DNA of 64,000 nt from Arthrobacter cheniae (GCF_003602275.1 NZ_QZVT01000005.1:320895-384894), one strand, 5' to 3'. Shown: positions 44,526 through 54,122, numbered from the stretch's first letter. Notes: generated by a model not told the origin, from the letters alone. Translations and numbers: made by a program.

Positions 44526-46241
44526 GTGAGTCGATGGAGCCTCGCCCGGCAGTTCTTCCTGGCTCAGCTCGTGTTCATCCTGGTGCTCTCGGCGTCGCTG
44601 TCCGTGATCCTGTACATGGATGCCGCCCAGGGAGTCAATGACGCGACAGCCGAGCGCATGGTCGCGGTCTCCACTGCCATCGCGCTCGAGCCGGCGGTAC
44701 TCGAGGCGGTCGAGGGACCTGACCCGACGTCCACCCTCCAGCCGTACGCGGTCACGGTGATGGACCGGCTCGGAGTCGATTTCATCACGATCATGGCGCC
44801 CGACCGCACGCGTTTCACACACCGGAACCCGGAGGAGATCGGGAAACCCTATATCGGGTCGGTCTCCGAAGCCCTCGCCGGGCGGACGCAGATCGAGACC
44901 TACGCGGGGACCCTCGGTCCCTCGATCCGCTCGATCGTCCCGGTGGTCGACGACGGCGGCACCGTGCGCGCGATGGTGGCGGCGGGCATCACGGTGGATC
45001 GGGCGGCCATCGCGCGCAACGCGCAGCTGCCCCTCGTCGCTTCCATCGCCCTCGGCGCCCTGGTGCTGGGTGCGCTCGCCTCCTTCCTGCTGAGCCGTCG
45101 GCTCCGGAATGCCACGCTCGGCATGGGCCCGGCGGAACTGTCGCGCACCTTCGTCTTCTACGATGCCGTCCTCCACTCCGTCCGTGAAGGGTTACTCCTG
45201 ACGGATGCCGACGGGCGACTCGTCCTCTACAACGACCAGGCCGCACGCCTCCTCGGGCTCGACGACACGCAGAAGCCCGTACCGGCGTCGCACCTCGGGG
45301 TTCCGCCGTCGCTGCGTGAACTGCTTGCCTCGGGCCGTACCGCGCACGACGAGGTACACCTCACCGACAGCCGCGTCCTCGTGGTGAACCAGGAGCCCGC
45401 CGTCCCGTCGACTGCCGCGGGCCGCGGTGTCCACCCCCAGGCCGCACTCGGTACCGTGACCACCCTGCGCGACCATACCGAGATCAAGGCGCTGACCGGA
45501 CAGGTGGAGACGATGCGCACGCTGACCGATGCGCTGCGCTCGCAGACCCACGAGCATGCCAATCGCCTGCACACCATCGTGTCCCTGGTGGAGCTCGGCA
45601 GGAGTGCGGACGCCCTCGATTTCGCGACGAGGGATCTGCAGCAGTCACAACGACTCACCGACGAGGTGGTCCGCGCCGTCGACGAGCCCTTCATCGCCGC
45701 CCTCCTCCTGGGCAAGGCCGCGCAGGCGCACGAGCGCGGCATCGAACTGACGTCGACCGTCTCCCCCGATGCGCAGGCCGGGTCGTTGAATCCCGTGGAC
45801 CTCGTCACGATCATCGGTAACCTCCTCGACAACGCCTTCGACGAAGCTGCGGTGTCAGAGGAGCCACGGGTCCTCCTGACCGTGCGGCGCGTGGCGCCGG
45901 AGACCGGCGCACCCCGCCTGGAGATCGTCGTGGAGGACAGCGGCAACGGTCTGCCCGACTCCGAGAAGGCGAAGGTCTTCGAGTTCGGCTACACCACCAA
46001 GGACGCGAAGGGCGGCGGTCGCGGCGTCGGCCTGGCCCTCGTCCGTCAGGCGGTCCAGCGTTTCGGCGGCGCCCTGGACGTCACGGACACCGACGACGGC
46101 GGCGCACGGTTCTCGGTCCGCCTGCCCTACCCGGCTCTGGAACGTCCGAGTGCTCCTGCCCAGGCGGATGTCGCCGCGGCGAGGACCGGAGCGGCAGGCC
46201 CCACCGAACTGCAGGCGGCGGACGGCGGGGCCGGCACATGA
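44526..46241 (+). CDS. Sensor histidine kinase of the DctS/DcuS/CitA family
   Basis: Membrane sensor of 571 residues. Transmembrane helix 1 (about 9-31), an extracytoplasmic CACHE/PDC-type ligand domain, helix 2 (about 175-195), a cytoplasmic PAS domain (DGRLVLYNDQAARLLGL), then the dimerisation helix with phosphoacceptor His in RSQTHEHANRLHTIVSLVELG and a HATPase domain (NLLDNAFDEA, GNGLPDSEKAKVFEFGYTTK, GRGVGLALV). This is the layout of di-/tricarboxylate sensors. GTG 44526 is chosen over a GTG at 44463 because the hydrophobic N-terminus then begins correctly; AGGA lies eight bases upstream. The gene overlaps the response regulator start by four bases. Confidence 0.92.
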   Translation: MSRWSLARQFFLAQLVFILVLSASLSVILYMDAAQGVNDATAERMVAVSTAIALEPAVLEAVEGPDPTSTLQPYAVTVMDRLGVDFITIMAPDRTRFTHRNPEEIGKPYIGSVSEALAGRTQIETYAGTLGPSIRSIVPVVDDGGTVRAMVAAGITVDRAAIARNAQLPLVASIALGALVLGALASFLLSRRLRNATLGMGPAELSRTFVFYDAVLHSVREGLLLTDADGRLVLYNDQAARLLGLDDTQKPVPASHLGVPPSLRELLASGRTAHDEVHLTDSRVLVVNQEPAVPSTAAGRGVHPQAALGTVTTLRDHTEIKALTGQVETMRTLTDALRSQTHEHANRLHTIVSLVELGRSADALDFATRDLQQSQRLTDEVVRAVDEPFIAALLLGKAAQAHERGIELTSTVSPDAQAGSLNPVDLVTIIGNLLDNAFDEAAVSEEPRVLLTVRRVAPETGAPRLEIVVEDSGNGLPDSEKAKVFEFGYTTKDAKGGGRGVGLALVRQAVQRFGGALDVTDTDDGGARFSVRLPYPALERPSAPAQADVAAARTGAAGPTELQAADGGAGT

Positions 46242-46960
46242 GCGCCATCCGCGTCCTGGTCGTTGAGGACGATCCCGTCGCCGCGGACGCACACGCCGAG
46301 TACATCCGCCGTCTGGCGGGCTTCGAACTGGCTGGTGTGGCCCGGAGCGGCGCCGAACTCGCGGCCTTCCTCCAGCTCGCCGGCGAACTGACGAGCCGGA
46401 CCGAGACCCCTGTCGACCTCATGCTGCTCGACATGAACCTTCCCGACGCGCACGGTCTGGACATCATCCGTCGCGTCCGCGGGCTCGGCCTTCCGCTCGA
46501 CATCATCGCCATCACGGCCGTGCGGGACCTGCAGGTGGTCCGAGCGGCCATCTCCTCCGGGATCGTGCAGTACCTCATCAAGCCCTTCACCTATTCGGCC
46601 TTCAGCGAGAAGCTCGGTGCCTACCAGGACTTCCGTCAGAGCCTGGTGGAGCAGGCATCAGCGACCACGCAGGCGGAGGTGGACCAGGCCTTCGCCTCTC
46701 TCCGGCCCGCGACGGCCGCCGCCCTGCCGAAGGGCCTGTCGGCCGAGACTCTGCGCGCGGTCTCCGGACTCCTCAAGGAGCTCCACGCCCCCACCTCGGC
46801 CATCGAGGTCTCGGAGGCGCTGTCCATGTCGCGGGTCACCGCGAGGCGCTACCTCGAACATCTCGCGGATCAGCAGTCGGTCCTGCGAACGTCCAGGTAC
46901 GGCACGCGGGGGCGACCGGAGTTCGAATACAGCTGGGCGCGGAGCCCGACCGACCGCTAG
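46238..46960 (+). CDS. DctR/CitB-type response regulator
   Basis: Cytoplasmic response regulator of 240 residues. Receiver domain with the acidic pair (VVEDDP, 9-13), phosphoacceptor Asp 65 in LLDMNLPDAHG and conserved Lys in YLIKPF. The C-terminal region with SAIEVSEALSMSRVTARRYLEHL forms a winged helix typical of the CitB/DcuR class. It is cotranscribed with the sensor kinase (ATGA overlap). Expected target is dctA, divergent from the pair; the same regulator might also act on the prp genes, but no shared sequence motif shows this. Confidence 0.92.
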   Translation: MSAIRVLVVEDDPVAADAHAEYIRRLAGFELAGVARSGAELAAFLQLAGELTSRTETPVDLMLLDMNLPDAHGLDIIRRVRGLGLPLDIIAITAVRDLQVVRAAISSGIVQYLIKPFTYSAFSEKLGAYQDFRQSLVEQASATTQAEVDQAFASLRPATAAALPKGLSAETLRAVSGLLKELHAPTSAIEVSEALSMSRVTARRYLEHLADQQSVLRTSRYGTRGRPEFEYSWARSPTDR

Positions 46961-46978
46961 GGCCGGTGCCACTCGGAC

Positions 46979-48937
46979 TCAGCCGTGCGACACCGGTCGT
47001 AGCAGCGGAGCCAGCGCCTCGAGCACGGACGGGTCCTCGATGGTGGACGGCACGGTGTACTCCTCGCCCGCGGCCATCTGGCGCATCGTCTTCCTGAGGA
47101 TCTTGCCCGAGCGGGTCTTCGGTAGTGCGTCGACCACGACGGCCGACTTGAAGTCCGCGACGGGACCTATGGTCGTGCGCACCATGTGCACCAGCTCCGC
47201 CTCGAGCGACGCCGGGTCGATGGTGACTCCTGACTTGAGCACCACATAGCCGCTGGCCCTCTGGCCCTTCACGGGATCGTGCAATCCGAGGACTGCGCAC
47301 TCCGCAACGGCGGCATGCTGGGCTATGACCTGTTCGATCGCCCCCGTGGACAGCCGGTGCCCGGCCACGTTGATGACGTCGTCGGTCCGTCCCATCACGA
47401 AGACATAGCCGTCGGCGTCCAGGTAGCCCGAGTCGCCGCTGGTGTAGTAGCCCTCGAACGCGCTGAGATAGGAATCCCGATACCGTTCATCGCTCCCCCA
47501 CAGCGTCGTGAGGGTGCCGGGCGGCAGCGGGAGCCGGAGTGCGATGCTTCCCTCTTCACCCGCCGGAACCGGGTGCCCATCCTGACCGAGGATGACGACG
47601 TCGAATCCCGGCGAGGGCAGCGAGGGCGATCCGGGCTTCAGCTCGATCCCGCCGAGTCCGCGCGGGTTGGCGCAGATGGGCCACCCTGTCTCGGTCTGCC
47701 ACCAGTTGTCGACGACGGGAACGCCGAGGACGTCGCCGATCCAGGCGGAGGTGCCCGTGTCGAGCCGCTCGCCGGCAGAGAAGAGTGTCACCAGCGACGA
47801 TAGATCGTATTCGCGTACGGCAGAACCCTCGGGGTCGGCCCGCCGGATGGCGCGCAGGGCCGTTGGCGCCGTGAAGAGCACCTTCACGCGGTGCTGCTCG
47901 ATCAACCTCCCGAAGGCTCCGGCGTCGGGAGTGCCCACCGGCTTCCCCTCGTACAGGACCGTTGTCGCACCCGCCAGGAGCGGGCCGTAGACGATGTAGG
48001 AGTGCCCGACCACCCAGCCGACGTCGGACGCCGTCAGCATGACGTCACCCGGACCGATTCCGTAGATACCCTGCATCGACCAGGTGAGTGCGACGGCGTG
48101 GCCGCCGTTGTCACGCACCACGCCCTTGGGTGAGCCGGTGGTGCCCGACGTGTACAGGATGTAGAGCGGATCCGTCGCAGCCACTTCGACCGGGGCGACG
48201 GCGACGGCAACGAACATCGCGTCGTCCCAGTCCACCCAGTGCGTCCCAGCGCTTGTGTGGTCGTTCGCAGCAACGGGGACGCCGTGCTCGAAACCATCGC
48301 GATGCTTCACCACGACGGGCATATCGGCGCGGTCCGCGAGCGCGAGGGCCTCCCGGACCGCGGGCAGGTATTCGACGCGCCGCCCGGGTTCGAGGCCGCC
48401 CGACGCGGTGACGACGGCAGCAGGCCGCGCGTCACGGATTCGGGACGCCAGTTCCGCGGGCGCGAATCCCCCGAACACCACGGAGTGGATGGCGCCGAGC
48501 CGGGCGGTGGCGAGCATGGCGATGACGGCCTCGGGGATCATCGGCAGGTACACGAGGACCCGGTCCCCCTTGCCGACGCCGAGACCGGCGAGCACCCCTG
48601 CGAAAACTGCGACCTCATCGCGCAACTCGGCATAGGTGTAGCTGCGGCTGATGCCCAGCATCGCGGAGTCGTAGACCAGCGCCGGCTGGTCGCCGCGCCC
48701 CGCATCGACGTGCCGGTCGAGTGCGTTGTAGCTCGTGTTGAGGGTGGCGGACGGGAACCAGCGGTACAACGGTGCCGAGGTGCCGTCGAGCGCTGTGGTG
48801 GGCGGGCGGAACCAGTCGACTGCTCGAGCGGCGCCCAGCCAGAATGCATCCGGGTCGTTGAGGCTGGCAGCATGAAGCTGCCGATAGTCGTCGGATGCTG
48901 ACGTGCCGTGTCCGGCATCGGTCGCTGCTGCAGCCAT
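46979..48937 (-). CDS. prpE: Propionyl-CoA synthetase (acetyl-CoA synthetase family)
   Basis: AMP-forming ligase of 652 residues that makes propionyl-CoA from propionate, the entry step of the 2-methylcitrate cycle. Nucleotide-binding YTSGTTGSPKGVVRDNGGH is of the short-chain ACS/PrpE type; NWWQTETGWPI and the C-terminal lysine region LPKTRSGKILRKTM (the Lys acylated in family regulation) are present. Acetyl-CoA synthetase is possible from sequence alone; the divergent GntR-prpDBC locus makes PrpE more likely. ATG 48937 has AGGGG six bases upstream; the frame runs to 49075 but over the operator region. It converges with dctR with an 18-base gap. Confidence 0.88.
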   Translation of the reverse strand: MAAAATDAGHGTSASDDYRQLHAASLNDPDAFWLGAARAVDWFRPPTTALDGTSAPLYRWFPSATLNTSYNALDRHVDAGRGDQPALVYDSAMLGISRSYTYAELRDEVAVFAGVLAGLGVGKGDRVLVYLPMIPEAVIAMLATARLGAIHSVVFGGFAPAELASRIRDARPAAVVTASGGLEPGRRVEYLPAVREALALADRADMPVVVKHRDGFEHGVPVAANDHTSAGTHWVDWDDAMFVAVAVAPVEVAATDPLYILYTSGTTGSPKGVVRDNGGHAVALTWSMQGIYGIGPGDVMLTASDVGWVVGHSYIVYGPLLAGATTVLYEGKPVGTPDAGAFGRLIEQHRVKVLFTAPTALRAIRRADPEGSAVREYDLSSLVTLFSAGERLDTGTSAWIGDVLGVPVVDNWWQTETGWPICANPRGLGGIELKPGSPSLPSPGFDVVILGQDGHPVPAGEEGSIALRLPLPPGTLTTLWGSDERYRDSYLSAFEGYYTSGDSGYLDADGYVFVMGRTDDVINVAGHRLSTGAIEQVIAQHAAVAECAVLGLHDPVKGQRASGYVVLKSGVTIDPASLEAELVHMVRTTIGPVADFKSAVVVDALPKTRSGKILRKTMRQMAAGEEYTVPSTIEDPSVLEALAPLLRPVSHG

Positions 48938-48969
48938 AATCGCCCCTCGTTGCGCGTGGTTGGTGAGGA

Positions 48970-48975
48970 ACAGTA
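48970..48975 (-). promoter_or_regulatory. Candidate -10 element of prpE
   Basis: Minus-strand TACTGT, 33 bases upstream of the prpE start, with the first operator palindrome (49002-49015) just upstream of the expected -35 position. No good -35 is seen. Confidence 0.4.
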
Positions 48976-49001
48976 CCACGACCTGCAGCGACGGTTTCCG
49001 C

Positions 49002-49015
49002 TCCTGTATACAGGA
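49002..49015. promoter_or_regulatory. Palindromic operator 1 of the prp locus
   Basis: TCCTGTATACAGGA is a perfect 14-base palindrome with GTATAC at its centre, a form typical of FadR/GntR-family operators. It lies 65 bases from the prpE start and 122 from the GntR start. Confidence 0.65.
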
Positions 49016-49066
49016 AGAGCCCCTGGAAAGGACTTTGGGTGATTTTCCTACTCCTCTGCGTTCTCG

Positions 49067-49074
49067 TGTATACA
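49067..49074. promoter_or_regulatory. Operator half-match 2, overlapping the GntR gene -10
   Basis: TGTATACA repeats the centre of operator 1, at a centre-to-centre distance of 62 bases (about six helical turns). TATACA inside it could be the -10 of the GntR gene (start 49137), so binding would autorepress. Confidence 0.5.
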
Positions 49075-49136
49075 TTGAGAGCTAGGCGGTGCAGTGCTGA
49101 CACAGGCGCTACGTCGAAGGAGACCGGGAGGGAAGC

Positions 49137-49895
49137 ATGCGAGCCAGTGACCGCGCCTACTCCCTCCTTCGGTCCGACATCGTCGAGTGGCGGCTTGCAC
49201 CGGGCGACCTGCTGGCTGAGGTCGAGCAATCGGCGAGGCTCGGCGTCTCCCGCACACCCCTCCGCGAAGCGCTCTCCCGGCTGATCGCCGAAGGGCTCGC
49301 CACACCCCACGCCGGACGAGGCGTCGTCGTCTCCGCCATCTCCCTCGAGGCCGTCGCCGATCTCTTCGATGTCCGGTTGCCGCTGGAGTGCGCGGCGGTG
49401 CGTCGGGCCGCCCTGCGCCATTCGTCCGGCGTCTTCGCATCGCTCGCCGAGGAGTTCCGCATCGCCGGAGCCGGCCTGGGCTGTGATGAGGACGGCCAGG
49501 TCGACGACGGCCACGAGGACTACTACGCGCTTGTCGCGCGCCTCGACCAGCAGATCGACGAAGCAGCAGCGAACCCCTATCTCCTGCAGGCACAGAAACC
49601 CATCCGTACCCATCTGGCACGGGTTCGGCGGCTGGCACGGGACAACCCCGCGCGTCTCCTCGCCTCGGCCCGGGAGCACGAGCAGATCGCCCTCGCCCTC
49701 AGCGCGGGCAACGCGGACCTCGCCGAGGCTTCCATGCGGGTACACCTCCACAACAGCCTGCAGCACCTGCTCGCCACGCCCACCGGGCCGGCCGGGACCG
49801 TACCCTCCACCGGGACCCACACCTGCACCTGCACCTGCACCTGCACCTGCACCTGCACCGAAACGCCCGACCACCGGAAGGAACACCATGGTTGA
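49137..49895 (+). CDS. GntR-family (FCD) regulator of the propionate genes
   Basis: A 252-residue regulator. The winged helix-turn-helix is at about 1-70 ([47 protein letters not shown], quoted in parts: [14 protein letters not shown]), followed by an FCD effector domain ([20 protein letters not shown], and [15 protein letters not shown] with metal-binding His). The C-terminus is odd: six copies of the hexamer ACCTGC (49821-49856) encode a Thr-Cys repeat. ATG 49137 has GGGAGG about five bases upstream. The gene is divergent from prpE and overlaps prpD by eight bases. Probably a propionyl-CoA, methylcitrate or propionate sensor. Confidence 0.88.
   Translation: MRASDRAYSLLRSDIVEWRLAPGDLLAEVEQSARLGVSRTPLREALSRLIAEGLATPHAGRGVVVSAISLEAVADLFDVRLPLECAAVRRAALRHSSGVFASLAEEFRIAGAGLGCDEDGQVDDGHEDYYALVARLDQQIDEAAANPYLLQAQKPIRTHLARVRRLARDNPARLLASAREHEQIALALSAGNADLAEASMRVHLHNSLQHLLATPTGPAGTVPSTGTHTCTCTCTCTCTCTETPDHRKEHHG
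49821..49856 (+). repeat. Hexanucleotide microsatellite (ACCTGC x6)
   Basis: Six perfect tandem copies within the last codons of the GntR gene, coding for repeated Thr-Cys. Copy number changes keep the frame. The tract ends about 20 bases upstream of the prpD ribosome binding site. Confidence 0.95.
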
Positions 49896-51408
49896 ACTGC
49901 ATCCCGTTCGCGTCCATCGCAGCGAGGAGAACCTCCCGAGGACCGGGCAGCTGGCCTGGAAGATCGCCGGGGTCGCCACCGATCCCGTCGCGGTCACCGC
50001 CGAGGTCACCGACATGGTGATCAACCGCGTGATCGACAACGCCTCCGTTGCGATCGCGTCGCTCACCCGGGCGCCCGTCGTCGCGGCCCGCGCCCAGGCG
50101 CTCAGCCACCCGATCTCCGCGCATGGCGCGGGGGCCGCCGTCTTCGGCGTCGATGCTCCCGTCTCGGCGGAGTGGGCGGCCTGGGCCAATGGGGTCGCGG
50201 TGCGGGAGCTCGATTACCACGACACCTTCCTGGCGGCCGACTACTCCCACCCCGGCGACAACATCCCGCCGATCCTCGCGGCCGCCCAGCACACCGGAGC
50301 CTCCGGCCACGACCTCGTCCGCGCGATCGCCACCGGCTATGAGATCCAGGTGGACCTCGTGAAGGCCATCTGCCTGCACGAGCACAAGATCGACCACGTC
50401 GCCCACCTCGGCCCGTCCGCCGCCGCCGGCATCGGCACACTCCTCGGACTGGACCCGGACGTCATCTTTCACGCCGTCGGACAGGCCCTGCACACGACGA
50501 CGGCGACCCGGCAGTCACGGAAGGGCGAGATCTCGACGTGGAAGGCCCATGCACCGGCCTTCGCCGGCAAGATGGCTGTCGAGGCCGTGGACCGGGCGAT
50601 GCTCGGCCAGACCTCGCCCACCCCGATCTACGAAGGCGAGGACGGCGTGATCGCCTGGCTCCTCGACGGCCTCGATGCCGCCTACGAGGTCCCCCTGCCG
50701 GCCGAGGGCGAACCCAAGCGCGCGATCCTCGACACGTATACCAAGGAGCACTCCGCCGAGTACCAGGCGCAGGCCTGGATCGACCTCGCGCGTCGGCTCC
50801 ACGGCTCGCACCCGGAGGCGACGGATCCCGGGAACGTGGCATCCATCGTCATCCATACCTCGCACCACACCCACTTCGTCATCGGCTCCGGCGCCAATGA
50901 CCCGCAGAAGTACGACCCGACGGCTTCCCGCGAAACGCTCGACCACTCCATCCCGTACATCTTCACCGTCGCCCTGCAGGACGGCCGATGGCACCACGAG
51001 GACTCGTACGCACCGGCCCGGGCTGCACGTCCCGACACCGTGGCGCTCTGGCACAAGGTCACCACCCTCGAGGATCCGGAGTGGACACGCCGCTACCATT
51101 CCCTGGACATCGCAGAGAAGGCATTCGGCGGGCGGGTCGAGATCACCCTGACCAACGGAACCGTCATCACCGAGGAGATCGCCGTCGCCGACGCACACCC
51201 CCTCGGTGCACGGCCCTTCGCCCGCGCAGACTACATCGCCAAGCTGCGCATGCTCGCTACCGGCATCGTCGAGGACGCGGAGATCGACCGCTTCCTGGCC
51301 GCCGTCGAACAGCTTCCGGACCTGCCGGCCGGATCGCTCGGCCAACTCAACGTCGTCGCCCGTCCCGGCCTCATCGATGCGGCGCCGGCGCCGCAGGGAC
51401 TCCTGTAG
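49888..51408 (+). CDS. prpD: 2-methylcitrate dehydratase PrpD
   Basis: Converts 2-methylcitrate to 2-methyl-cis-aconitate without an iron-sulfur cluster. The 506 residues match the MmgE/PrpD family, with [72 protein letters not shown], and C-terminal [21 protein letters not shown] 49888 has AAGGAA seven bases upstream and overlaps the GntR gene end. First gene of the prpDBC operon; the frame extends upstream inside the GntR gene but has no support. The MmgE/IdsEpimerase sister enzymes are excluded by the prp context. Confidence 0.94.
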   Translation: MVELHPVRVHRSEENLPRTGQLAWKIAGVATDPVAVTAEVTDMVINRVIDNASVAIASLTRAPVVAARAQALSHPISAHGAGAAVFGVDAPVSAEWAAWANGVAVRELDYHDTFLAADYSHPGDNIPPILAAAQHTGASGHDLVRAIATGYEIQVDLVKAICLHEHKIDHVAHLGPSAAAGIGTLLGLDPDVIFHAVGQALHTTTATRQSRKGEISTWKAHAPAFAGKMAVEAVDRAMLGQTSPTPIYEGEDGVIAWLLDGLDAAYEVPLPAEGEPKRAILDTYTKEHSAEYQAQAWIDLARRLHGSHPEATDPGNVASIVIHTSHHTHFVIGSGANDPQKYDPTASRETLDHSIPYIFTVALQDGRWHHEDSYAPARAARPDTVALWHKVTTLEDPEWTRRYHSLDIAEKAFGGRVEITLTNGTVITEEIAVADAHPLGARPFARADYIAKLRMLATGIVEDAEIDRFLAAVEQLPDLPAGSLGQLNVVARPGLIDAAPAPQGLL

Positions 51409-51417
51409 GGGGCCGGC

Positions 51418-52374
51418 GTGCTGTACTCGAGCGTCACCCCGGAGCAGAAGCGCCGAACCCTGAGGGAGGGACTGTCCTCCGGGCGGCTCCAGCAGTTCCC
51501 GGGCGCCTTCAACCCCCTGTCCGCGCGACTGATCGGCGACAAGGGGTTCGACGGCGTCTACATCTCGGGCGCCGTGATCGCCGCCGACCTCGGGCTGCCG
51601 GACATCGGCCTGACCACCCTCACGGAAGTGGCGCATCGCGCCGGGCAGATCGCCCGCATGACCGACCTGCCCTGCATCGTCGACGCCGACACCGGCTTCG
51701 GCGAACCGATGAACGTAGCGCGCAGCGTCCAGGAGCTGGAGAACGCAGGCCTTGCGGGGTGCCACGTCGAGGACCAGTTCAACCCCAAGCGGTGCGGCCA
51801 TCTCGACGGCAAGAACGTCGTCGACCTCGACACGGCGGTGAAGCGCATCCGCGCCGCAGCCGATGCCCGCCGGGATCCCAACTTCCTCATCATGGCCCGC
51901 ACGGACATCCGCGGTACGGACAGCCTCCAGGCCGCCCAGGAACGGTCCCGGGCGCTCGTCGACGCCGGGGCGGATGCCATCTTCCCCGAAGCGATGCGCA
52001 GCCTCACCGAGTTCCAGGCCATCCGCGATGCCGTCGACGTGCCGATCCTGGCGAACATGACCGAGTTCGGCAAGAGCGATCTCTTCACCGTCGACCAGCT
52101 GCAGGACGTCGGCGTCAGCATCGTCATCTATCCCGTCACGCTGCTGCGCAGTGCGATGGGCGCCGCCGAGCGTACGCTGGACTCGATCCGGCTCAACGGG
52201 ACGCAGGAATCGGCACTGGGTGAGATGCAGACACGCAGCCGCCTGTATGAGCTCGTGGACTACGAGGGATACAACCGTTTCGACTCCTCGGTCTTCAATT
52301 TCGAGGTACCGGACGGCAAGCGGGCGGCCCCATCCGAAGCAGCAGGACCCGATGCACAGAAGGAGCAGCCTTGA
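51418..52374 (+). CDS. prpB: 2-methylisocitrate lyase PrpB
   Basis: Splits methylisocitrate into succinate and pyruvate. Isocitrate lyase/PEP mutase-fold protein of 318 residues with YISGAVIAADLGLPDIGL, the metal-binding DADTGFGE, the catalytic KRCGHLDGK (KKCGH-type loop with the active-site Cys) and FLIMARTDIRG. The start is GTG 51418 with AGGGGG seven bases upstream, nine bases after prpD. Its stop overlaps prpC by four bases. The products feed the TCA cycle, which links it to DctA-imported C4 acids. Confidence 0.95.
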   Translation: MLYSSVTPEQKRRTLREGLSSGRLQQFPGAFNPLSARLIGDKGFDGVYISGAVIAADLGLPDIGLTTLTEVAHRAGQIARMTDLPCIVDADTGFGEPMNVARSVQELENAGLAGCHVEDQFNPKRCGHLDGKNVVDLDTAVKRIRAAADARRDPNFLIMARTDIRGTDSLQAAQERSRALVDAGADAIFPEAMRSLTEFQAIRDAVDVPILANMTEFGKSDLFTVDQLQDVGVSIVIYPVTLLRSAMGAAERTLDSIRLNGTQESALGEMQTRSRLYELVDYEGYNRFDSSVFNFEVPDGKRAAPSEAAGPDAQKEQP

Positions 52375-53516
52375 CAGAACCTGAGATCCATAAGGGCCTG
52401 GCCGGGGTCGTGGTGGACTACACCGCGATCTCGAAAGTGAACCCCGAGACGAATTCGCTCCTGTACCGGGGCTACCCCGTGCAGGAGCTGGCGGGACATC
52501 GCGACGTCGAGGACGTCGCCTACCTGCTGTGGAACGGCGAACTGCCGGATTCCGGGGAGCGTCAGGGTTTCGACGCGTTCGAGCGGGCGCATCGCGCCCT
52601 GCCGGATCAGGTCGTCGCGGCCATCGACCTCCTTCCGCTGACGGCGCACCCCATGGACGTCGCGCGGACCGCCGTGTCCGTCATGGGTGCCAGCCATCCG
52701 CTCGCCGGTGACAACTCCGTCGAGGCGAACATGGAGAAGGCGGCCACGCTGTTCGCCGCCTTTCCCGCCGTCGTGGCCTATGACCAGCGACGCCGGCGCG
52801 GACAGGCTCTCGTCGAACCCCGCGACGACCTCGGCTACTCCGCGAACTTCCTGTGGATGACGTTCGGCGAGGAGGCACCGGCAGAGGTGGTGCACGCGTT
52901 CGACGTCTCGATGGTCCTCTACGCGGAACACTCGTTCAATGCGTCGACCTTCACGGCGAGGGTCATCACGTCGACGCTCGCCGACCTGCACTCGGCCGTC
53001 ACCGGTGCGATCGGCGCCCTCAAGGGAGCCCTGCACGGTGGTGCGAACGAGGCCGTCATGCACACCTTCGAGGAGATCGGTATCCGCGAGGACGAGACCT
53101 CGGAGCAGGCGGCCGCCCGCGCGAAGGCCTGGATGGAGGATGCCCTCGCGTCGAAGAAGAAGGTCATGGGGTTCGGCCATCGCGTCTACAAGAACGGCGA
53201 CTCCCGCGTCCCCACCATGAAGTCGGCGCTCGACGCCATGATCGGGTTCTACGGACGCGGCGAGATCCTCGGGCTGTACTCCGGCCTGGAGACCGCGATG
53301 GACGAGGCAAAAGGCATCAAGCCCAACCTCGACTACCCGGCCGGGCCCACCTATCACCTCATGGGATTCGACACGGAGATGTTCACACCGCTGTTCATCG
53401 CGGCCCGGATCACGGGCTGGACGGCTCACATCATGGAGCAGTCGGCCTCCAACTCCCTGATCCGACCGCTGAGCCTGTACAACGGACCGGACGAACGGCA
53501 CGTCGGCGATAGCTGA
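52371..53516 (+). CDS. prpC: 2-methylcitrate synthase PrpC
   Basis: Condenses propionyl-CoA with oxaloacetate. A 381-residue citrate-synthase-family protein with KGLAGVVVDYTAISKVNPE, SLLYRGYPVQELA, catalytic His in ALHGGANEAV and GFGHRVYKN, and catalytic Asp region DYPAGPTYHLMGF. The start is an unusual TTG at 52371, with AAGGAG seven bases upstream and TTGA overlapping the prpB stop. The short length and prp context favour methylcitrate synthase over the larger housekeeping citrate synthase. It converges on a NUDIX gene with a six-base gap, so no terminator fits between. Confidence 0.94.
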   Translation: MTEPEIHKGLAGVVVDYTAISKVNPETNSLLYRGYPVQELAGHRDVEDVAYLLWNGELPDSGERQGFDAFERAHRALPDQVVAAIDLLPLTAHPMDVARTAVSVMGASHPLAGDNSVEANMEKAATLFAAFPAVVAYDQRRRRGQALVEPRDDLGYSANFLWMTFGEEAPAEVVHAFDVSMVLYAEHSFNASTFTARVITSTLADLHSAVTGAIGALKGALHGGANEAVMHTFEEIGIREDETSEQAAARAKAWMEDALASKKKVMGFGHRVYKNGDSRVPTMKSALDAMIGFYGRGEILGLYSGLETAMDEAKGIKPNLDYPAGPTYHLMGFDTEMFTPLFIAARITGWTAHIMEQSASNSLIRPLSLYNGPDERHVGDS

Positions 53517-53522
53517 CAGGCG

Positions 53523-54122
53523 TTATCCGACGACGGCGCTGGCCACGTTCTCGTTGTCGCCCGACATCACGATGTGCGCGTCGACCCGGCGTCCCGCCAG
53601 GAGCGCCGGTAACCAGTGGGGCGCGTCCTTCCACATCTCCGGCCAGGGGATGCCGTCGACCGCATACCACCGGGGTTCGATCTCCTCGCTGGTATGCGGA
53701 TCAGCGTTGCCCGCGTCTGCGGAGAACAGGAATGCCACCATGTTCCAGTCCGGGCGCGCCGGGAAGGACCAGGCGATGCGGCCGGCGTCGTGCAGCGCCT
53801 CGGGCTCGAGGTGGACACCGCTCTCCTCGTGCACCTCGCGGACGGCCGCTGCGAGCGCCGTCTCCGTGCCGTCGATCTTGCCGCCGAGTGCCACGACACG
53901 GCCGGTACCGAAGCCGGTGAGCTTCAGGCCGAGGAGTACCTCCCTCGTTCCGGGCGGACGGGGTCCGGAACTTCCCTGAACGTCGGGGAGGGCTGCTCCG
54001 CGTTCGGATCCGGCGCGTCGGGACGGACGGAAGAGGAAACACAGGACCACGGAGCGGTAGCAGACGCCGTCGATGGTCGTCCACTCGCCCGGTCCGGCCG
54101 CTTCCCCGGGGATCTCAGGCAC
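53523..54122 (-). CDS. NUDIX hydrolase (MutT-like)
   Basis: A 199-residue NUDIX protein with the motif [22 protein letters not shown] (quoted in parts: [15 protein letters not shown]), which matches the Gx5Ex7REUXEEXGU box, and [17 protein letters not shown]. It resembles 8-oxo-dGTP diphosphatases. I chose GTG 54122, overlapping the end of xerD by eight bases; the frame is open to 54248, but that lies inside xerD. It follows xerD on the minus strand, the end of the xerD-containing series. Confidence 0.85.
   Translation of the reverse strand: MPEIPGEAAGPGEWTTIDGVCYRSVVLCFLFRPSRRAGSERGAALPDVQGSSGPRPPGTREVLLGLKLTGFGTGRVVALGGKIDGTETALAAAVREVHEESGVHLEPEALHDAGRIAWSFPARPDWNMVAFLFSADAGNADPHTSEEIEPRWYAVDGIPWPEMWKDAPHWLPALLAGRRVDAHIVMSGDNENVASAVVG

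Noticed and set aside
42976-44529. A 517-codon plus-strand frame opposite dctA, and a similar 530-codon frame at 38035-39627
   Set aside because: Both are acidic/basic low-complexity shadows of dctA and of tyrA/pseudouridine synthase and have no domain or ribosome binding site.
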